The notes: generated by a model from the sequence alone, not told the origin. A DNA stretch of 64,000 nt from Flavobacterium psychrophilum (GCA_945890865.1 CAMDDB010000009.1:1-64000), one strand, 5' to 3'. Counted from the stretch's first letter, positions 26,907 through 36,957 are shown. Made by a program: numbers and translations.

Positions 26907-29741
26907 ATGAATCATAGATTAAAAAACAAGTTTTTATATTTTCTAATCTTATTGGTTTCTTTATCAATACAGGCCCAACATTTTTCTAAAATGCAAGTGA
27001 CCGTTGATTCCAAAAACCATTTGCTGCATATTTCGCAGGATTTAATTTATAATAACACTTCAAACGATACTATTGATGCTATTGTATTAAATGATTGGAA
27101 TAACGCCTTTTCATCCAAAAATTCTGCCTTAGCAAAACGATTTTCTAACGAATTCATTCGTTCTTTTCATTTAGCAAAAGAAATAGATCGAGGATATACG
27201 CAAATACATTCTATTAATGATTTTGAAGATAACCCTCATGTTTGGGAGCGACCAATTAACCAAATCGATTTGATAAAAATTTCTCCTAAATCCCCTATTT
27301 TACCTTGTGAAAAGAGATTATTTAGATTAAAATACACCGTTAAAATTCCGAATGAAAAGTACACAAAATATGGATTTGATAAATCAGGTACTTTATTCTT
27401 GAAACATTGGTATTTATCACCCGCTTTGTATGAAAACAAACAATTTTTTATGCATAGCAATGAAAACTTAGACGACATTCCCAATGCAAAATCAGATTTT
27501 GAAATTTTACTTGACGCTTCAAAAAATTATGAGCTTTCGTCTAATTTACTTACACAACAACAAGTATTAGAAAACAATAAATTTCACTACTTTTTACAAG
27601 ATTCACATAAAACCGAAGTACTGTTACATCTCCAAGAAAAAAGCACTTATTTTTCAAATAAAAACGAACAAGTTGAAGTAAGTTGTGGGCTCAAAGAAAA
27701 TAATCTCAGTCAAGAGGAACAAGTGAGTATTTTAGAAAAGGTAATCAAATTTACAACTGCACAATTAGGCCCAACTTATAAACAAAAACTATTAATTTCA
27801 CAAGAAGATTATGATCGGCAACCCATTTATGGACTCAATCAACTTCCCGAATTTTTAAATCTTTTTGATGCAAAATTTCTGTATGAACTTAAATTATTAA
27901 AAACTTATTTGAATAATTATTTAAAGGAAAATTTACAAATAAATCCTAGAAATGAAAGTTGGCTATCCGATGGAATTCAAATATTTTTGATGATGAAGTA
28001 CATCGAAGAAAATTACCCTAATACAAAAATTTCGGGAAATTTAGCCCACATAAAACTATTAAAACCCTACCATTTAGTCAACTTGCCTTTCAACCAACAG
28101 TACCATTATGTCTACCTATTGATGGCTCGAAAAAATCTTGATCAAGCACTAAATGAACCCAAAAACAATCTAATTAAATTTAATGTTCAAATTGCTAATA
28201 AATATAAAGCTGGATTATCTTTTAACTATTTAGACCACTATCTAGAGCATGGAATTGTGAATGCAAGTATTAAAGAATTTATGATAAACAATGTTTACAG
28301 CACCTCCAATACCCGGCAATTTGAAACCATAGTAGAAAAAAATGCCCATCAAAAATTAAATTGGTTTTTTAGAACCGTAATAGATACCCGTGAAATTATT
28401 GATTATAAATTTGGAAAAGTAACCAAAACAAAAGATTCTATTTCCTTCAATCTTATCAATAAAACCCATACAAATGTTCCCATCTCTTTATACGTATTGA
28501 AAGACAATAAGGTTATCAATAAAATGTGGTTGCAAGAAGTCACCTCTGATTCAACTCTAACAATTCCTAGACTGGGAGCCGATAAAATTGTACTCAACTA
28601 CAATAACGAAGTTCCCGAATACAATTTACGAAACAATTGGAAATCATTAAAAGGATTTAGATTTAGTAACAAACCCTTTAAACTTAACTTCTTCAAGGAC
28701 ATAGAAAATCCGCATTATAATCAATTGTTTTATATGCCTGAATTTGGGTTTAACGCTTATGACGGTATTTTCGCAGGAATGATGTTGAGCAACCGTTCCT
28801 TATTAAATAAACCTTTTTTATTTAGCGCAACCCCCATGTTTTCATCAGGAACCAATACAATTGTGGGTAAATTTAATGCTATTGTGGAAAAAAATTATAG
28901 AGATATGGGTAGACTTTATACTATTCGATATATTATAGCAGGAAGTAGATTTCATTATACCCCTGATGCTTTTTATACTAATGTAGTTCCCATAATTCAA
29001 TTTCGATTTAGAGATAAAAATTTACGCAATAACAAATCAGAACTTTTTCAATTGCGGCAAGTATATGTAAACCGAGAAAAATCAATATACACACAAGACA
29101 TAAGTACTGAAAATTACTCTATTTTTAATGCAAAATACAGCAGTGTTCTATCAGAGGGTACCCAGCTTTTTTATTATTCAAACGACCTACAACTTTCAAA
29201 CACTTTTGGAAAGTTAAGCGCCGAAATTCAATATCGCAAATTATTTGAAAACAATAGGCAAATTAGTGTGCGATGCTATTTTGGAACATTTATTTACAAC
29301 AATTCAAATTCCGATTTTTTTAATTTTGGACTAGATCGTCCTAATGATTATTTATTCGACTATGATCTACTGGGTAGAAGTGAAACCAAAGGATTCTATA
29401 GTCAACAATATGTTTATGCTGAAGGAGGATTTAAATCTAAATTAGCAAACCGTTTTGCAAATCAATGGATGGGAACCGTAAATACAACCTGTAATATTTG
29501 GAATTGGATTCAAATTTATGGCGATGCCGGTTTGATAAAAAACAAGTCTTTAGGATCTCAATTTGTATTTGATTCGGGAGTACATCTAAATCTAGTTCCT
29601 GACTATTTTGAATTATATTTTCCCGTTTATTCCTCCAATGGTTTTGCAGGAAATTATGGAAATTATAGCGAAAAAATTCGGTTTGTCGTTACCTTAAGTC
29701 CCAAAACCTTAGTTTCGTTATTTACACGAAAATGGTTTTAA
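26907..29741 (+). CDS. M1-peptidase-like protein lacking the zinc motif, fused to an outer-membrane barrel
   Basis: A 944-residue protein with a signal peptide (cleavage near IQAQ, residue 24). Residues 25-560 resemble an M1 aminopeptidase: an N-terminal beta domain, then the block YGLNQLPEF (308-316) where M1 enzymes carry GAMEN, and ESWLSDGIQIFLMMKYIE (350-367), which resembles the segment carrying the third zinc ligand. No HExxH exists anywhere; the corresponding place reads YELKL (326-330). Residues 610-944 are rich in alternating strands ending in LSPKTLVSLFTRKWF, like an outer-membrane beta-barrel with an aromatic last residue. It is probably a catalytically dead surface protein. It is divergent from the endonuclease I gene. 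Confidence 0.7.
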   Translation: MNHRLKNKFLYFLILLVSLSIQAQHFSKMQVTVDSKNHLLHISQDLIYNNTSNDTIDAIVLNDWNNAFSSKNSALAKRFSNEFIRSFHLAKEIDRGYTQIHSINDFEDNPHVWERPINQIDLIKISPKSPILPCEKRLFRLKYTVKIPNEKYTKYGFDKSGTLFLKHWYLSPALYENKQFFMHSNENLDDIPNAKSDFEILLDASKNYELSSNLLTQQQVLENNKFHYFLQDSHKTEVLLHLQEKSTYFSNKNEQVEVSCGLKENNLSQEEQVSILEKVIKFTTAQLGPTYKQKLLISQEDYDRQPIYGLNQLPEFLNLFDAKFLYELKLLKTYLNNYLKENLQINPRNESWLSDGIQIFLMMKYIEENYPNTKISGNLAHIKLLKPYHLVNLPFNQQYHYVYLLMARKNLDQALNEPKNNLIKFNVQIANKYKAGLSFNYLDHYLEHGIVNASIKEFMINNVYSTSNTRQFETIVEKNAHQKLNWFFRTVIDTREIIDYKFGKVTKTKDSISFNLINKTHTNVPISLYVLKDNKVINKMWLQEVTSDSTLTIPRLGADKIVLNYNNEVPEYNLRNNWKSLKGFRFSNKPFKLNFFKDIENPHYNQLFYMPEFGFNAYDGIFAGMMLSNRSLLNKPFLFSATPMFSSGTNTIVGKFNAIVEKNYRDMGRLYTIRYIIAGSRFHYTPDAFYTNVVPIIQFRFRDKNLRNNKSELFQLRQVYVNREKSIYTQDISTENYSIFNAKYSSVLSEGTQLFYYSNDLQLSNTFGKLSAEIQYRKLFENNRQISVRCYFGTFIYNNSNSDFFNFGLDRPNDYLFDYDLLGRSETKGFYSQQYVYAEGGFKSKLANRFANQWMGTVNTTCNIWNWIQIYGDAGLIKNKSLGSQFVFDSGVHLNLVPDYFELYFPVYSSNGFAGNYGNYSEKIRFVVTLSPKTLVSLFTRKWF

Positions 29742-29865
29742 TAGATTAAACACTGTTTTATTACAAAATTCACAATCAAAACACCATAATACATGAATAT
29801 ATTAGTTTTTTAAAACCAAAAGGTTTGATAAATTATTAATAATTAATAAAAAGAAGAACAGCTTC

Positions 29866-29895
29866 TTGTTTTTAATTCGGTTTTAATTAAATTTG
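29866..29895 (+). promoter_or_regulatory. consensus promoter of the E1 fusion gene
   Basis: TTG (29866-29868), exactly 19 nt, TAAATTTG (29888-29895), a full match to TTG-N19-TAnnTTTG, 28 nt before the ATG at 29924. Confidence 0.75.
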
Positions 29896-29923
29896 TTGCA
29901 TTATCAATTTCGTAGTAACGTTT

Positions 29924-32326
29924 ATGGAAACAGCAATTACATCTGGAGCAGTCTCTTTTGAAGATTTCAAAAATGAAATTCTTAACGATTATAAAATCGG
30001 ACGTATTAGCAGAGAATGTAGCGTATTAGGTCGAAAAGAAGTACTTACAGGAAAAGCAAAATTTGGAATCTTTGGCGATGGAAAAGAAGTTCCTCAACTT
30101 GCCATGGCTAAAGCATTTTTAAACGGCGATTTCAGATCAGGTTATTATAGAGATCAAACCTTTATGATGGCAATTGGTGCTATGTCAATTGAACAATTTT
30201 TTGCCGGACTTTATGGTCATACCGACATCAATTTTGATCCCATGAGTGCCGGACGTCAAATGGGAGGCCATTTTGCTACCCATTCCTTAGACGAAAACGG
30301 AAATTGGAAAAACTTAACCCAACAAAAAAATTCGAGTTCTGACATCTCTCCTACTGCCGGACAAATGCCGCGTTTATTAGGATTGGCGCAAGCTTCAAAA
30401 ATATATAGAAACGTACCAGGAATAGACCAAACCCTATTTTCAAACAAGGGAAATGAAGTGGCTTGGGGCACGATCGGAAATGCTTCTACTTCAGAAGGCC
30501 TGTTCTTTGAAACAATTAATGCCGCAGGCGTACTTCAAGTGCCAATGGTAATGAGCATTTGGGATGACGAATATGGAATTTCTGTACACGCTCGTTACCA
30601 AACTACCAAAGAAAATATTTCGGAAATCTTAAAAGGATTCCAACGTGATGATGAAAATAAAGGATACGAAATTTTACGCGTTAAAGGTTGGGATTATCCA
30701 TCCTTAATAACTACTTATCAAACTGCATCAAAAATAGCTCGTGAAGAACATGTGCCTGTATTGATTCATGTATTAGAATTAACACAACCACAAGGGCATT
30801 CTACATCGGGTAGCCATGAGCGTTATAAAAATGCAGCCCGCCTTGAGTGGGAAGCTGAATTTGATTGCTTGTCCAAAATGAAAACTTGGATACTAGACAA
30901 TAACATTGCTACTACCGATGAACTCGAAGCCATTGAAGAAAGTTCTAGAAAAGTAGTTCTAGAAGGTAAAAAAACTGCATGGATAGCATTTACAGCTCCA
31001 ATAAAATCGGAACAACAAGAATTAGTTACCGTATTGAATAACCTTGCTGATCAAAGTGAAAATAAGGTTTTTATTGAAAAAATTGCGAAAGACCTAACTG
31101 CAATAAAAGAACCCATTCGAAAAGATCTTTTAATAACAGCTCGAAAGGTATTACGCATGGTGAATCGTGAAAATTGTCGTGCTTCTTTAGCAACTTGGAT
31201 CGAAAATTATTCCGCAAAAATACAGCCCAAATTTAGTTCGCACCTCTTTTCACAATCTGAAAAAGCAATAGCAAATACCAAAGAAGTAATTCCAACTTAC
31301 GACACATCCGCTGAAGAGGTAGATGCACGTTTAGTATTGAGAGATAATTTTGATGCTATTTTTTCTAAATATCCCGAAACCCTCATTTTTGGAGAAGACT
31401 CAGGAAACATTGGCGATGTAAACCAAGGATTAGAAGGCATGCAAGAAAAATATGGCGAACTTCGAGTGGCCGATGTAGGTATTCGTGAAGCCACTATTTT
31501 AGGACAAGGAATAGGTATGGCAATGCGAGGATTGAGACCTATAGCTGAAATTCAGTATTTGGATTATTTGCTGTATGCTATTCAAATCATGAGTGATGAT
31601 TTAGCAACACTACATTACAGATCCGCGGGTCGTCAAAAAGCACCATTAATAATCAGAACTCGTGGGCATCGCTTAGAAGGTGTTTGGCATTCAGGATCAC
31701 CAATGGGCATGATAATCAATGCAATACGAGGAATCCATGTTTTGGTTCCTAGAAATATGACAAAAGCTGCCGGTTTCTATAATACCCTTTTAGAATCCGA
31801 CGAACCCGCTTTAGTTATAGAATGCTTAAATGGATACCGTTTAAAAGAAAAAATGCCCACAAATTTAGGAGAATTCAAAACTCCAATTGGCATTGTAGAA
31901 ACTATAAAAACGGGTACCGATATTACAGTAGTAGGATATGGTTCAACTATACGCTTAGTTGAACAAGCAGCTCATGAATTGGAAAATATAGGTATTAGTA
32001 TAGAAATTATTGATGTCCAATCCCTATTACCTTTTGATCTACAACATGACATTGTTTCATCTATTGCAAAGACAAATCGTTTATTAATAATTGATGAAGA
32101 TGTTCCCGGTGGCGCTAGTGCCTATATCTTACAAGAGATCCTTGAAAATCAAAAGGCCTACCAATATTTAGATAGTGCACCTCAAACATTAACTGCAAAA
32201 GAACACAGACCTGCCTATGGCACTGATGGTGATTATTTTTCCAAACCATCTTCCGAAGATATTTTTGAAAAAATATATGCAATCATGAACGAGGTAAATC
32301 CTTCAAAATATCCAAATTTATATTAA
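29924..32326 (+). CDS. fused alpha/beta 2-oxoacid dehydrogenase E1, probably branched-chain
   Basis: An 800-residue fusion of E1 alpha (about 1-370) and E1 beta (about 455-800), the thiamine-diphosphate-dependent decarboxylase of a 2-oxoacid dehydrogenase complex. The alpha part has YYRDQTFMMAIG and DPMSAGRQMGGHFATHS; the cofactor motif is GNASTSEG followed by WDDEYGIS, where separate E1 alpha chains usually read GDG and NN. The beta part has LIFGEDSG, VADVGIREATILGQGIGMA and RGHRLEGVWHSGSPMG. Branched-chain oxoacids are the likely substrate by family resemblance, and pyruvate is the alternative. E3 (lpdA) is in this window at 8709, but no E2 is. The stop overlaps the next ATG by one base. 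Confidence 0.88.
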   Translation: METAITSGAVSFEDFKNEILNDYKIGRISRECSVLGRKEVLTGKAKFGIFGDGKEVPQLAMAKAFLNGDFRSGYYRDQTFMMAIGAMSIEQFFAGLYGHTDINFDPMSAGRQMGGHFATHSLDENGNWKNLTQQKNSSSDISPTAGQMPRLLGLAQASKIYRNVPGIDQTLFSNKGNEVAWGTIGNASTSEGLFFETINAAGVLQVPMVMSIWDDEYGISVHARYQTTKENISEILKGFQRDDENKGYEILRVKGWDYPSLITTYQTASKIAREEHVPVLIHVLELTQPQGHSTSGSHERYKNAARLEWEAEFDCLSKMKTWILDNNIATTDELEAIEESSRKVVLEGKKTAWIAFTAPIKSEQQELVTVLNNLADQSENKVFIEKIAKDLTAIKEPIRKDLLITARKVLRMVNRENCRASLATWIENYSAKIQPKFSSHLFSQSEKAIANTKEVIPTYDTSAEEVDARLVLRDNFDAIFSKYPETLIFGEDSGNIGDVNQGLEGMQEKYGELRVADVGIREATILGQGIGMAMRGLRPIAEIQYLDYLLYAIQIMSDDLATLHYRSAGRQKAPLIIRTRGHRLEGVWHSGSPMGMIINAIRGIHVLVPRNMTKAAGFYNTLLESDEPALVIECLNGYRLKEKMPTNLGEFKTPIGIVETIKTGTDITVVGYGSTIRLVEQAAHELENIGISIEIIDVQSLLPFDLQHDIVSSIAKTNRLLIIDEDVPGGASAYILQEILENQKAYQYLDSAPQTLTAKEHRPAYGTDGDYFSKPSSEDIFEKIYAIMNEVNPSKYPNLY

Positions 32327-32889
32327 TGCAACTAGCCGTTATTGATAATTACGATAGTTTTACTTTTAATTTAGTCCACTATTTTGAAGATTTAGGTGCA
32401 TCGGTTACTGTTTTTAGAAATGACGAATTTGATTTAAAAGAGTTGGACGCTTTTGATAAAATAGTCTTGTCGCCAGGTCCCGGTCTACCCAATGAAGCAG
32501 GTTTATTAAAAGAGGTCATACAAACCTACGCTACTACCAAAAGTATTTTAGGTATTTGTTTAGGATTACAAGCCATTGGTGAAGTTTTTGGTGGCACACT
32601 ATTCAATTTAGAAAAGGTATATCATGGTGTTGCCACAAAAATAAAGATTATAGAAGAGGATTCTATTTTCAAAAATATACCTGATCAAATTGAAGTGGGT
32701 CGTTATCATTCGTGGGTGATTTCAAATGACAATTTTCCACCTAATCTAATCATTACTTCTGTAGACGAAAACAAACAAATTATGTCCGTTAAACATAGTC
32801 ATTTTGATGTTCGTGGGGTGCAATTTCATCCTGAAAGTATTTTAACTCCTTTTGGAAAAAAGATCTTGAAAAATTGGCTATCTAACTAA
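32326..32889 (+). CDS. anthranilate or aminodeoxychorismate synthase glutaminase (TrpG/PabA)
   Basis: A 187-residue class I glutamine amidotransferase supplying ammonia to a chorismate-using synthase. The triad is Cys78 in GICLGLQAIGE, and His168 and Glu170 in VQFHPES; the opening VIDNYDSFTFNLVHYF and SPGPGLPNEAG are typical. No trpE, pabB or other trp gene is adjacent, so I cannot choose between tryptophan and folate roles; the isolated position favours pabA. Its ATG overlaps the E1 fusion stop by one base, implying translational coupling with an unrelated pathway. No terminator is apparent in the 200 bp that follow. Confidence 0.88.
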   Translation: MQLAVIDNYDSFTFNLVHYFEDLGASVTVFRNDEFDLKELDAFDKIVLSPGPGLPNEAGLLKEVIQTYATTKSILGICLGLQAIGEVFGGTLFNLEKVYHGVATKIKIIEEDSIFKNIPDQIEVGRYHSWVISNDNFPPNLIITSVDENKQIMSVKHSHFDVRGVQFHPESILTPFGKKILKNWLSN

Positions 32890-33089
32890 AAATTAAAACC
32901 TTATTCAAAAAAATTAGTACTTTTTAATTTTAAGTTTAGTTAATAATTTAGACAAATACAGTAGAAATTCGTTTTGAAAATTTAATTGTTTGCAAAGATT
33001 TGCTCTACATACTTTACGGTTTCTTATTGCTTGAATAATGATATAATAATCTTGTCTATTGATATTTGTAGTTATAAAAACTGTAAATC

Positions 33090-36000
33090 ATGACAAAAAA
33101 TTACTTAAAAAAAGAAGCTCTACTATTTTGTATCGTTCTGTTTTCATCTTTTTCTTGGGGACAGACTTTAGTTCATTATTGGAACTTTAACATCAATACT
33201 TCTGAGGCAACAATCACTACACCTTCGCAAACTATCGGAGGAGCCTCTTTAGCAGCTGTTAATGCTTCTACTAGTATAATTGATTTTGCAAATGGAACGG
33301 GTCAAAATTTCAGTGATTCAAACTTAAATGCTAGAAATGGTGATGTTTCTGGAACACATTTACGATATAATAACCCTATTGGAGGGGCATTAATTTTTAC
33401 GTTACCAACAACGGGTTATCAAAATATTATTGTAAAATTTGCTACCCGTAGATCTGGTTCTGGTGCAGGAACTCAATCGTGGTCCTATACTTTGGATGGA
33501 ACAAACTATGTTGCTTTTACAACTATTACAATTAACGATGCCGTTCCTGCATTAGCCACATTAGACTTTTCAGCAATTACAGGTGCTAATAATAATGCAA
33601 ATTTTAAATTAAAAGTTGAATTTTCTGTTGGAGCTGGAGGAACGGTTGGAAATAATCGTTTTGATAATTTCACATTAGACGGAACAACTACAGGAGGCGG
33701 AGATACAACTGCGCCATTAGCAACAATAGTTCCAGCTAGCGGTGCTGTTAATGTGGCTACAACTACAAATCCAACCATCAGTTTCAATGAAGCTGTAAGA
33801 TTACTTGACAATAGTGCTATAACAAATACCAATGTAGATGCTTTAGTTGAACTTCGATTAAATAACGCGACTGGATCTACTGTCCCATTTGATGCAACAA
33901 TTACCGGTAATATAATTACAATTACACCAGCAACCCTTTTTAATTCTAGTCAATTATATTATGTGGCTTTATTGCCTAATACGGTAGAAGATGTAAGTAA
34001 TAATGCAATAACAACAATACAATCATCAACTTTTACAACTGGAGTTCCGAGTGTTTCTTTTGCCTCAAATTTTATTACAGTAAATGAAACCGCTGGAACA
34101 GTTAGTTTAACCCTCAATTTAGTTAGCCCTACCACTTCTTCTGTTAGCCTAGTTGTAAAATCAAGTCCTTTTAGTACTGCAAATTCTTCAGATTTTACAT
34201 TAGCTACTCAAACATTAAACTTTACAAGTTCTAGTTCGTTAACACAAACAATTAGTATTCCAATAATAAATGATACAGCTTTAGAACAACAAGCAGAATA
34301 TTTTGTTTTAAGTCTAGAAAATCCAGTTGGAGTAACTGTTTCAGGTACAAACACATCAACCATATACATTATTGATAATGATGATTTAGCACCTGTTCGA
34401 TCACTAGAGATTGAACTGAATTATATTGGTAGTTTTGACCCTTCAGGTGCGAGTACTAGTACTTGTGAAATAGTGGTACACGATCCAGTTTCACAACGAT
34501 TATTTACAACAAGTGCTATTGCAGGTTTTTTAGATATTATTAATTTTTCAAATCCAGCTGCGCCTACCTTAGTGTCATCAATTAATATGAATACTTATGG
34601 AGGAGTTACTTCAGTAGCTGTTAAAAACGGAGTTGTTGCAGTTGCATCGCCTAATGCAGATGAAACTTTAAATGGCTCTGTAGTGTTTTTTGATACTAAC
34701 GGAACATTTCTTAAACAAGTTACGGTTGGTGCATTGCCCGATATGATCACCTTTTCTCCAGACGGAACAAAAGTAATGACAGCAAACGAAGGTCAACCCA
34801 ATGCAAATTATTCCATAGACCCTGAAGGTTCGATAAGTATAATTAATATTGCTGGTGGAATTCCTAATCTAAATCAATCAAATGTAACCACCTTATTATT
34901 TACAGCATATAATGCTCAAGAAACCGCATTAATAGCATCTGGAGTTAGAAAATTAAAGCTAACAAGTACTTTATCACAAGATTTTGAACCAGAATTTATT
35001 ACTATAAGTGCCGATTCTCAAAAAGCATGGGTAACACTTCAAGAAAATAATGCTATAGTTGAAATTAATTTAACAACCTCAACAATTTCCGATATTTGGG
35101 CATTAGGTGCAAAAGATGTTAGTATTCCTGGTAACGGAATGGATATTTCGGATAATAATGGACAAGTATTAATTGCAAACTGGCCGATTAAGGCTTTTTA
35201 TATGCCCGATGCAGTAGCCAATTATACCGTTGGAGGAACAACATATTTAGTTACGGCTAACGAAGGTGATGAAAAAGAATATACCGGTTTTGTAGAAAGA
35301 ACTACAGTTGGTGCATCAACTTATATTTTAGATGCTGCTTTATATCCTCATGCTGCTGTTTTAAAACAATCCTATAACATGGGACGTTTTAGAGTGTCAA
35401 ATTTAAGTGGCAATACAGATGCAGACACTGATTTTGAAGTTATTAGTGCCGTTGGTTCGCGTTCATTTTCGATTTTTAATGCTACAACAAAACAAATTGT
35501 TTTTGACAGTGGAGATGATTTTGAAAAATATACAGCTGCTAATTTACCAACATTATTCAATGCCGATCATTCCGATAATATTTCAAAAGGTCGTAGCCGT
35601 GCCAAAGGTCCTGAACCAGAAGGAGTAGCGATAGCTCAAATTAGTAATCAAACTTTTGCTTTTATATCATTAGAACGCGTTGGTGGAGTTATGGTTTATA
35701 ATATTACAAATCCAAACAATGTAACTTTTGTTGAATACAAAAATAGTAGAAGTACATCAGCTTGGTCTGGAGATAATGGTCCTGAAGGAATAACTTATAT
35801 TAAACCAGAAAATAGTCCAAATGGCACTCCCTACATTTTAGTAGCAAATGAAATTAGTGGTACTATAACCATTTTTGAAGTAGATAGAAATGCATTAAGT
35901 GATTCTGATTTTATTTCAGAAACTAAAACATTTGCTATTTTCCCTAATCCTTCAGAAAACGGAATTGTATACTTCAACAGAATGGCTGATTATGAATTAT

Positions 36001-36128
36001 TTGATATTTCAGGTAAGAAAATATTTGCTGAAAAAGAAGCATTTACAATAAATACAAGCCAACTTTCAAAAGGTATTTATCTAGTAAAAACTAGCGAAGG
36101 GATTGTTGAAAAATTAATTGTAAAGTAA
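33090..36128 (+). CDS. choice-of-anchor I family protein with Calx-beta and T9SS sorting domain
   Basis: A 1012-residue secreted protein. Signal peptide 1-25 (ending SWGQ). Residues 26-205 are a lectin-like beta sandwich starting VHYWNFNI. Residues 210-315 form an Ig-like domain (ATIVPASGAVNVATTTNPTI is diagnostic). Residues 325-430 are a Calx-beta repeat. Residues 435-920 are a beta-propeller of the choice-of-anchor I family, with VTVGALPDMITFSPDGTKVM, TANEGDEKEY and GPEPEGVAI. The final 80 residues, from FAIFPNPSENG, are a T9SS sorting domain with the NTSQLSKGIYLVK core. Its role at the cell surface is unknown; adhesion or phosphatase-like activities have been suggested for relatives, not shown here. 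Confidence 0.9.
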   Translation: MTKNYLKKEALLFCIVLFSSFSWGQTLVHYWNFNINTSEATITTPSQTIGGASLAAVNASTSIIDFANGTGQNFSDSNLNARNGDVSGTHLRYNNPIGGALIFTLPTTGYQNIIVKFATRRSGSGAGTQSWSYTLDGTNYVAFTTITINDAVPALATLDFSAITGANNNANFKLKVEFSVGAGGTVGNNRFDNFTLDGTTTGGGDTTAPLATIVPASGAVNVATTTNPTISFNEAVRLLDNSAITNTNVDALVELRLNNATGSTVPFDATITGNIITITPATLFNSSQLYYVALLPNTVEDVSNNAITTIQSSTFTTGVPSVSFASNFITVNETAGTVSLTLNLVSPTTSSVSLVVKSSPFSTANSSDFTLATQTLNFTSSSSLTQTISIPIINDTALEQQAEYFVLSLENPVGVTVSGTNTSTIYIIDNDDLAPVRSLEIELNYIGSFDPSGASTSTCEIVVHDPVSQRLFTTSAIAGFLDIINFSNPAAPTLVSSINMNTYGGVTSVAVKNGVVAVASPNADETLNGSVVFFDTNGTFLKQVTVGALPDMITFSPDGTKVMTANEGQPNANYSIDPEGSISIINIAGGIPNLNQSNVTTLLFTAYNAQETALIASGVRKLKLTSTLSQDFEPEFITISADSQKAWVTLQENNAIVEINLTTSTISDIWALGAKDVSIPGNGMDISDNNGQVLIANWPIKAFYMPDAVANYTVGGTTYLVTANEGDEKEYTGFVERTTVGASTYILDAALYPHAAVLKQSYNMGRFRVSNLSGNTDADTDFEVISAVGSRSFSIFNATTKQIVFDSGDDFEKYTAANLPTLFNADHSDNISKGRSRAKGPEPEGVAIAQISNQTFAFISLERVGGVMVYNITNPNNVTFVEYKNSRSTSAWSGDNGPEGITYIKPENSPNGTPYILVANEISGTITIFEVDRNALSDSDFISETKTFAIFPNPSENGIVYFNRMADYELFDISGKKIFAEKEAFTINTSQLSKGIYLVKTSEGIVEKLIVK

Positions 36129-36145
36129 ACAATAGTTTACAGAAT

Positions 36146-36177
36146 AAAAAACCTCTAGCGAAAGTTAGAGGTTTTTT
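36146..36177. terminator. bidirectional terminator with GAAA loop after the choice-of-anchor I gene
   Basis: AAAAAACCTCTA and TAGAGGTTTTTT pair perfectly; the loop GCGAAAGT is identical to that of the terminator at 5354-5386 and can close to a GAAA tetraloop. It separates this gene from the convergent yaaA. Confidence 0.9.
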
Positions 36178-36178
36178 A

Positions 36179-36937
36179 TTATCTTGTAAAAACTAATTTA
36201 TTTCCTGTTGATAAATTAGTGTCAAACGCATAACCTTCATAGTTGAAACCTTTTAAATCTTCAACAGTTTCAGCATTATGATCGATAATATAACGTACCA
36301 TTAAACCGCGGGCTTTTTTAGCAAAAAAAGATATCATTTTTAATTTTCCGTCTTTATAATCTTTAAATTCCGGAGTAATAACGAGCACTTTTAATTTCTT
36401 TACATCAATTGCAGAAAAATATTCGTTACTGGCTAAGTTTACCAATAACTCTTCATTTTTCAATTCTAAATTTAAATGCTCTGTAAGTGTGTTTTTCCAA
36501 AAATCGTATAAATTTTTCTTGACACCAATAGGCAATTTGGTTCCCATTTCTAAACGATAGGCTTGCATTAAATCCAATGGTTTTAATAGGCCATACAATC
36601 CCGATAAGATGCGCAATTTATCTTGTAAAACATGTAATTTTTCAACAGATAACGAATATACATCTAGACCCGTGTACACTTCACCATCAAAAGTATAAAC
36701 TGCAGGTCGGGCATTTTTTGGAGTAAACGGGAGCTGCCAATCTTGATTTCTTTGCCAATTTACATCTGCTAATTTTTCAGAAATATCCATCAATTCCATC
36801 AACTGTTTGGGCTTCTTCTTTTTTAACGTTTTCAGAATGGTTTCAGCTTGTTTTAAAAACGACGCTTCCGTAAAATGTGATGTAGGAAGTTCTTTATCTA
36901 AATTTAAAGATTTTGCAGGTGAAATAACAATTTTCAT
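36179..36937 (-). CDS. yaaA: YaaA family peroxide-stress protein (UPF0246)
   Basis: A 252-residue protein starting at 36937 (MKIVISPAKSLNLDKELP), the signature N-terminus of YaaA; an upstream in-frame ATG overlaps the rluD end and is unlikely. Further family features are ARPAVYTFDGEVYTGLD, LSGLYGLLKPLDLMQAYRLEMGT and LVNLASNEYFSAID. In Escherichia coli, YaaA limits intracellular iron under peroxide stress and binds DNA; whether this holds in Bacteroidota is untested as far as the sequence tells. It is the last gene of a run with rluD and a PASTA protein, 20 bp after rluD. Confidence 0.93.
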   Translation of the reverse strand: MKIVISPAKSLNLDKELPTSHFTEASFLKQAETILKTLKKKKPKQLMELMDISEKLADVNWQRNQDWQLPFTPKNARPAVYTFDGEVYTGLDVYSLSVEKLHVLQDKLRILSGLYGLLKPLDLMQAYRLEMGTKLPIGVKKNLYDFWKNTLTEHLNLELKNEELLVNLASNEYFSAIDVKKLKVLVITPEFKDYKDGKLKMISFFAKKARGLMVRYIIDHNAETVEDLKGFNYEGYAFDTNLSTGNKLVFTR

Positions 36938-36957
36938 ACGATTAATATTTGAAGTAA

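Noticed and set aside
32326..32889. Calling the glutaminase trpG
   Set aside because: No tryptophan gene is adjacent and the family does not separate TrpG from PabA by sequence, so I left the symbol blank.
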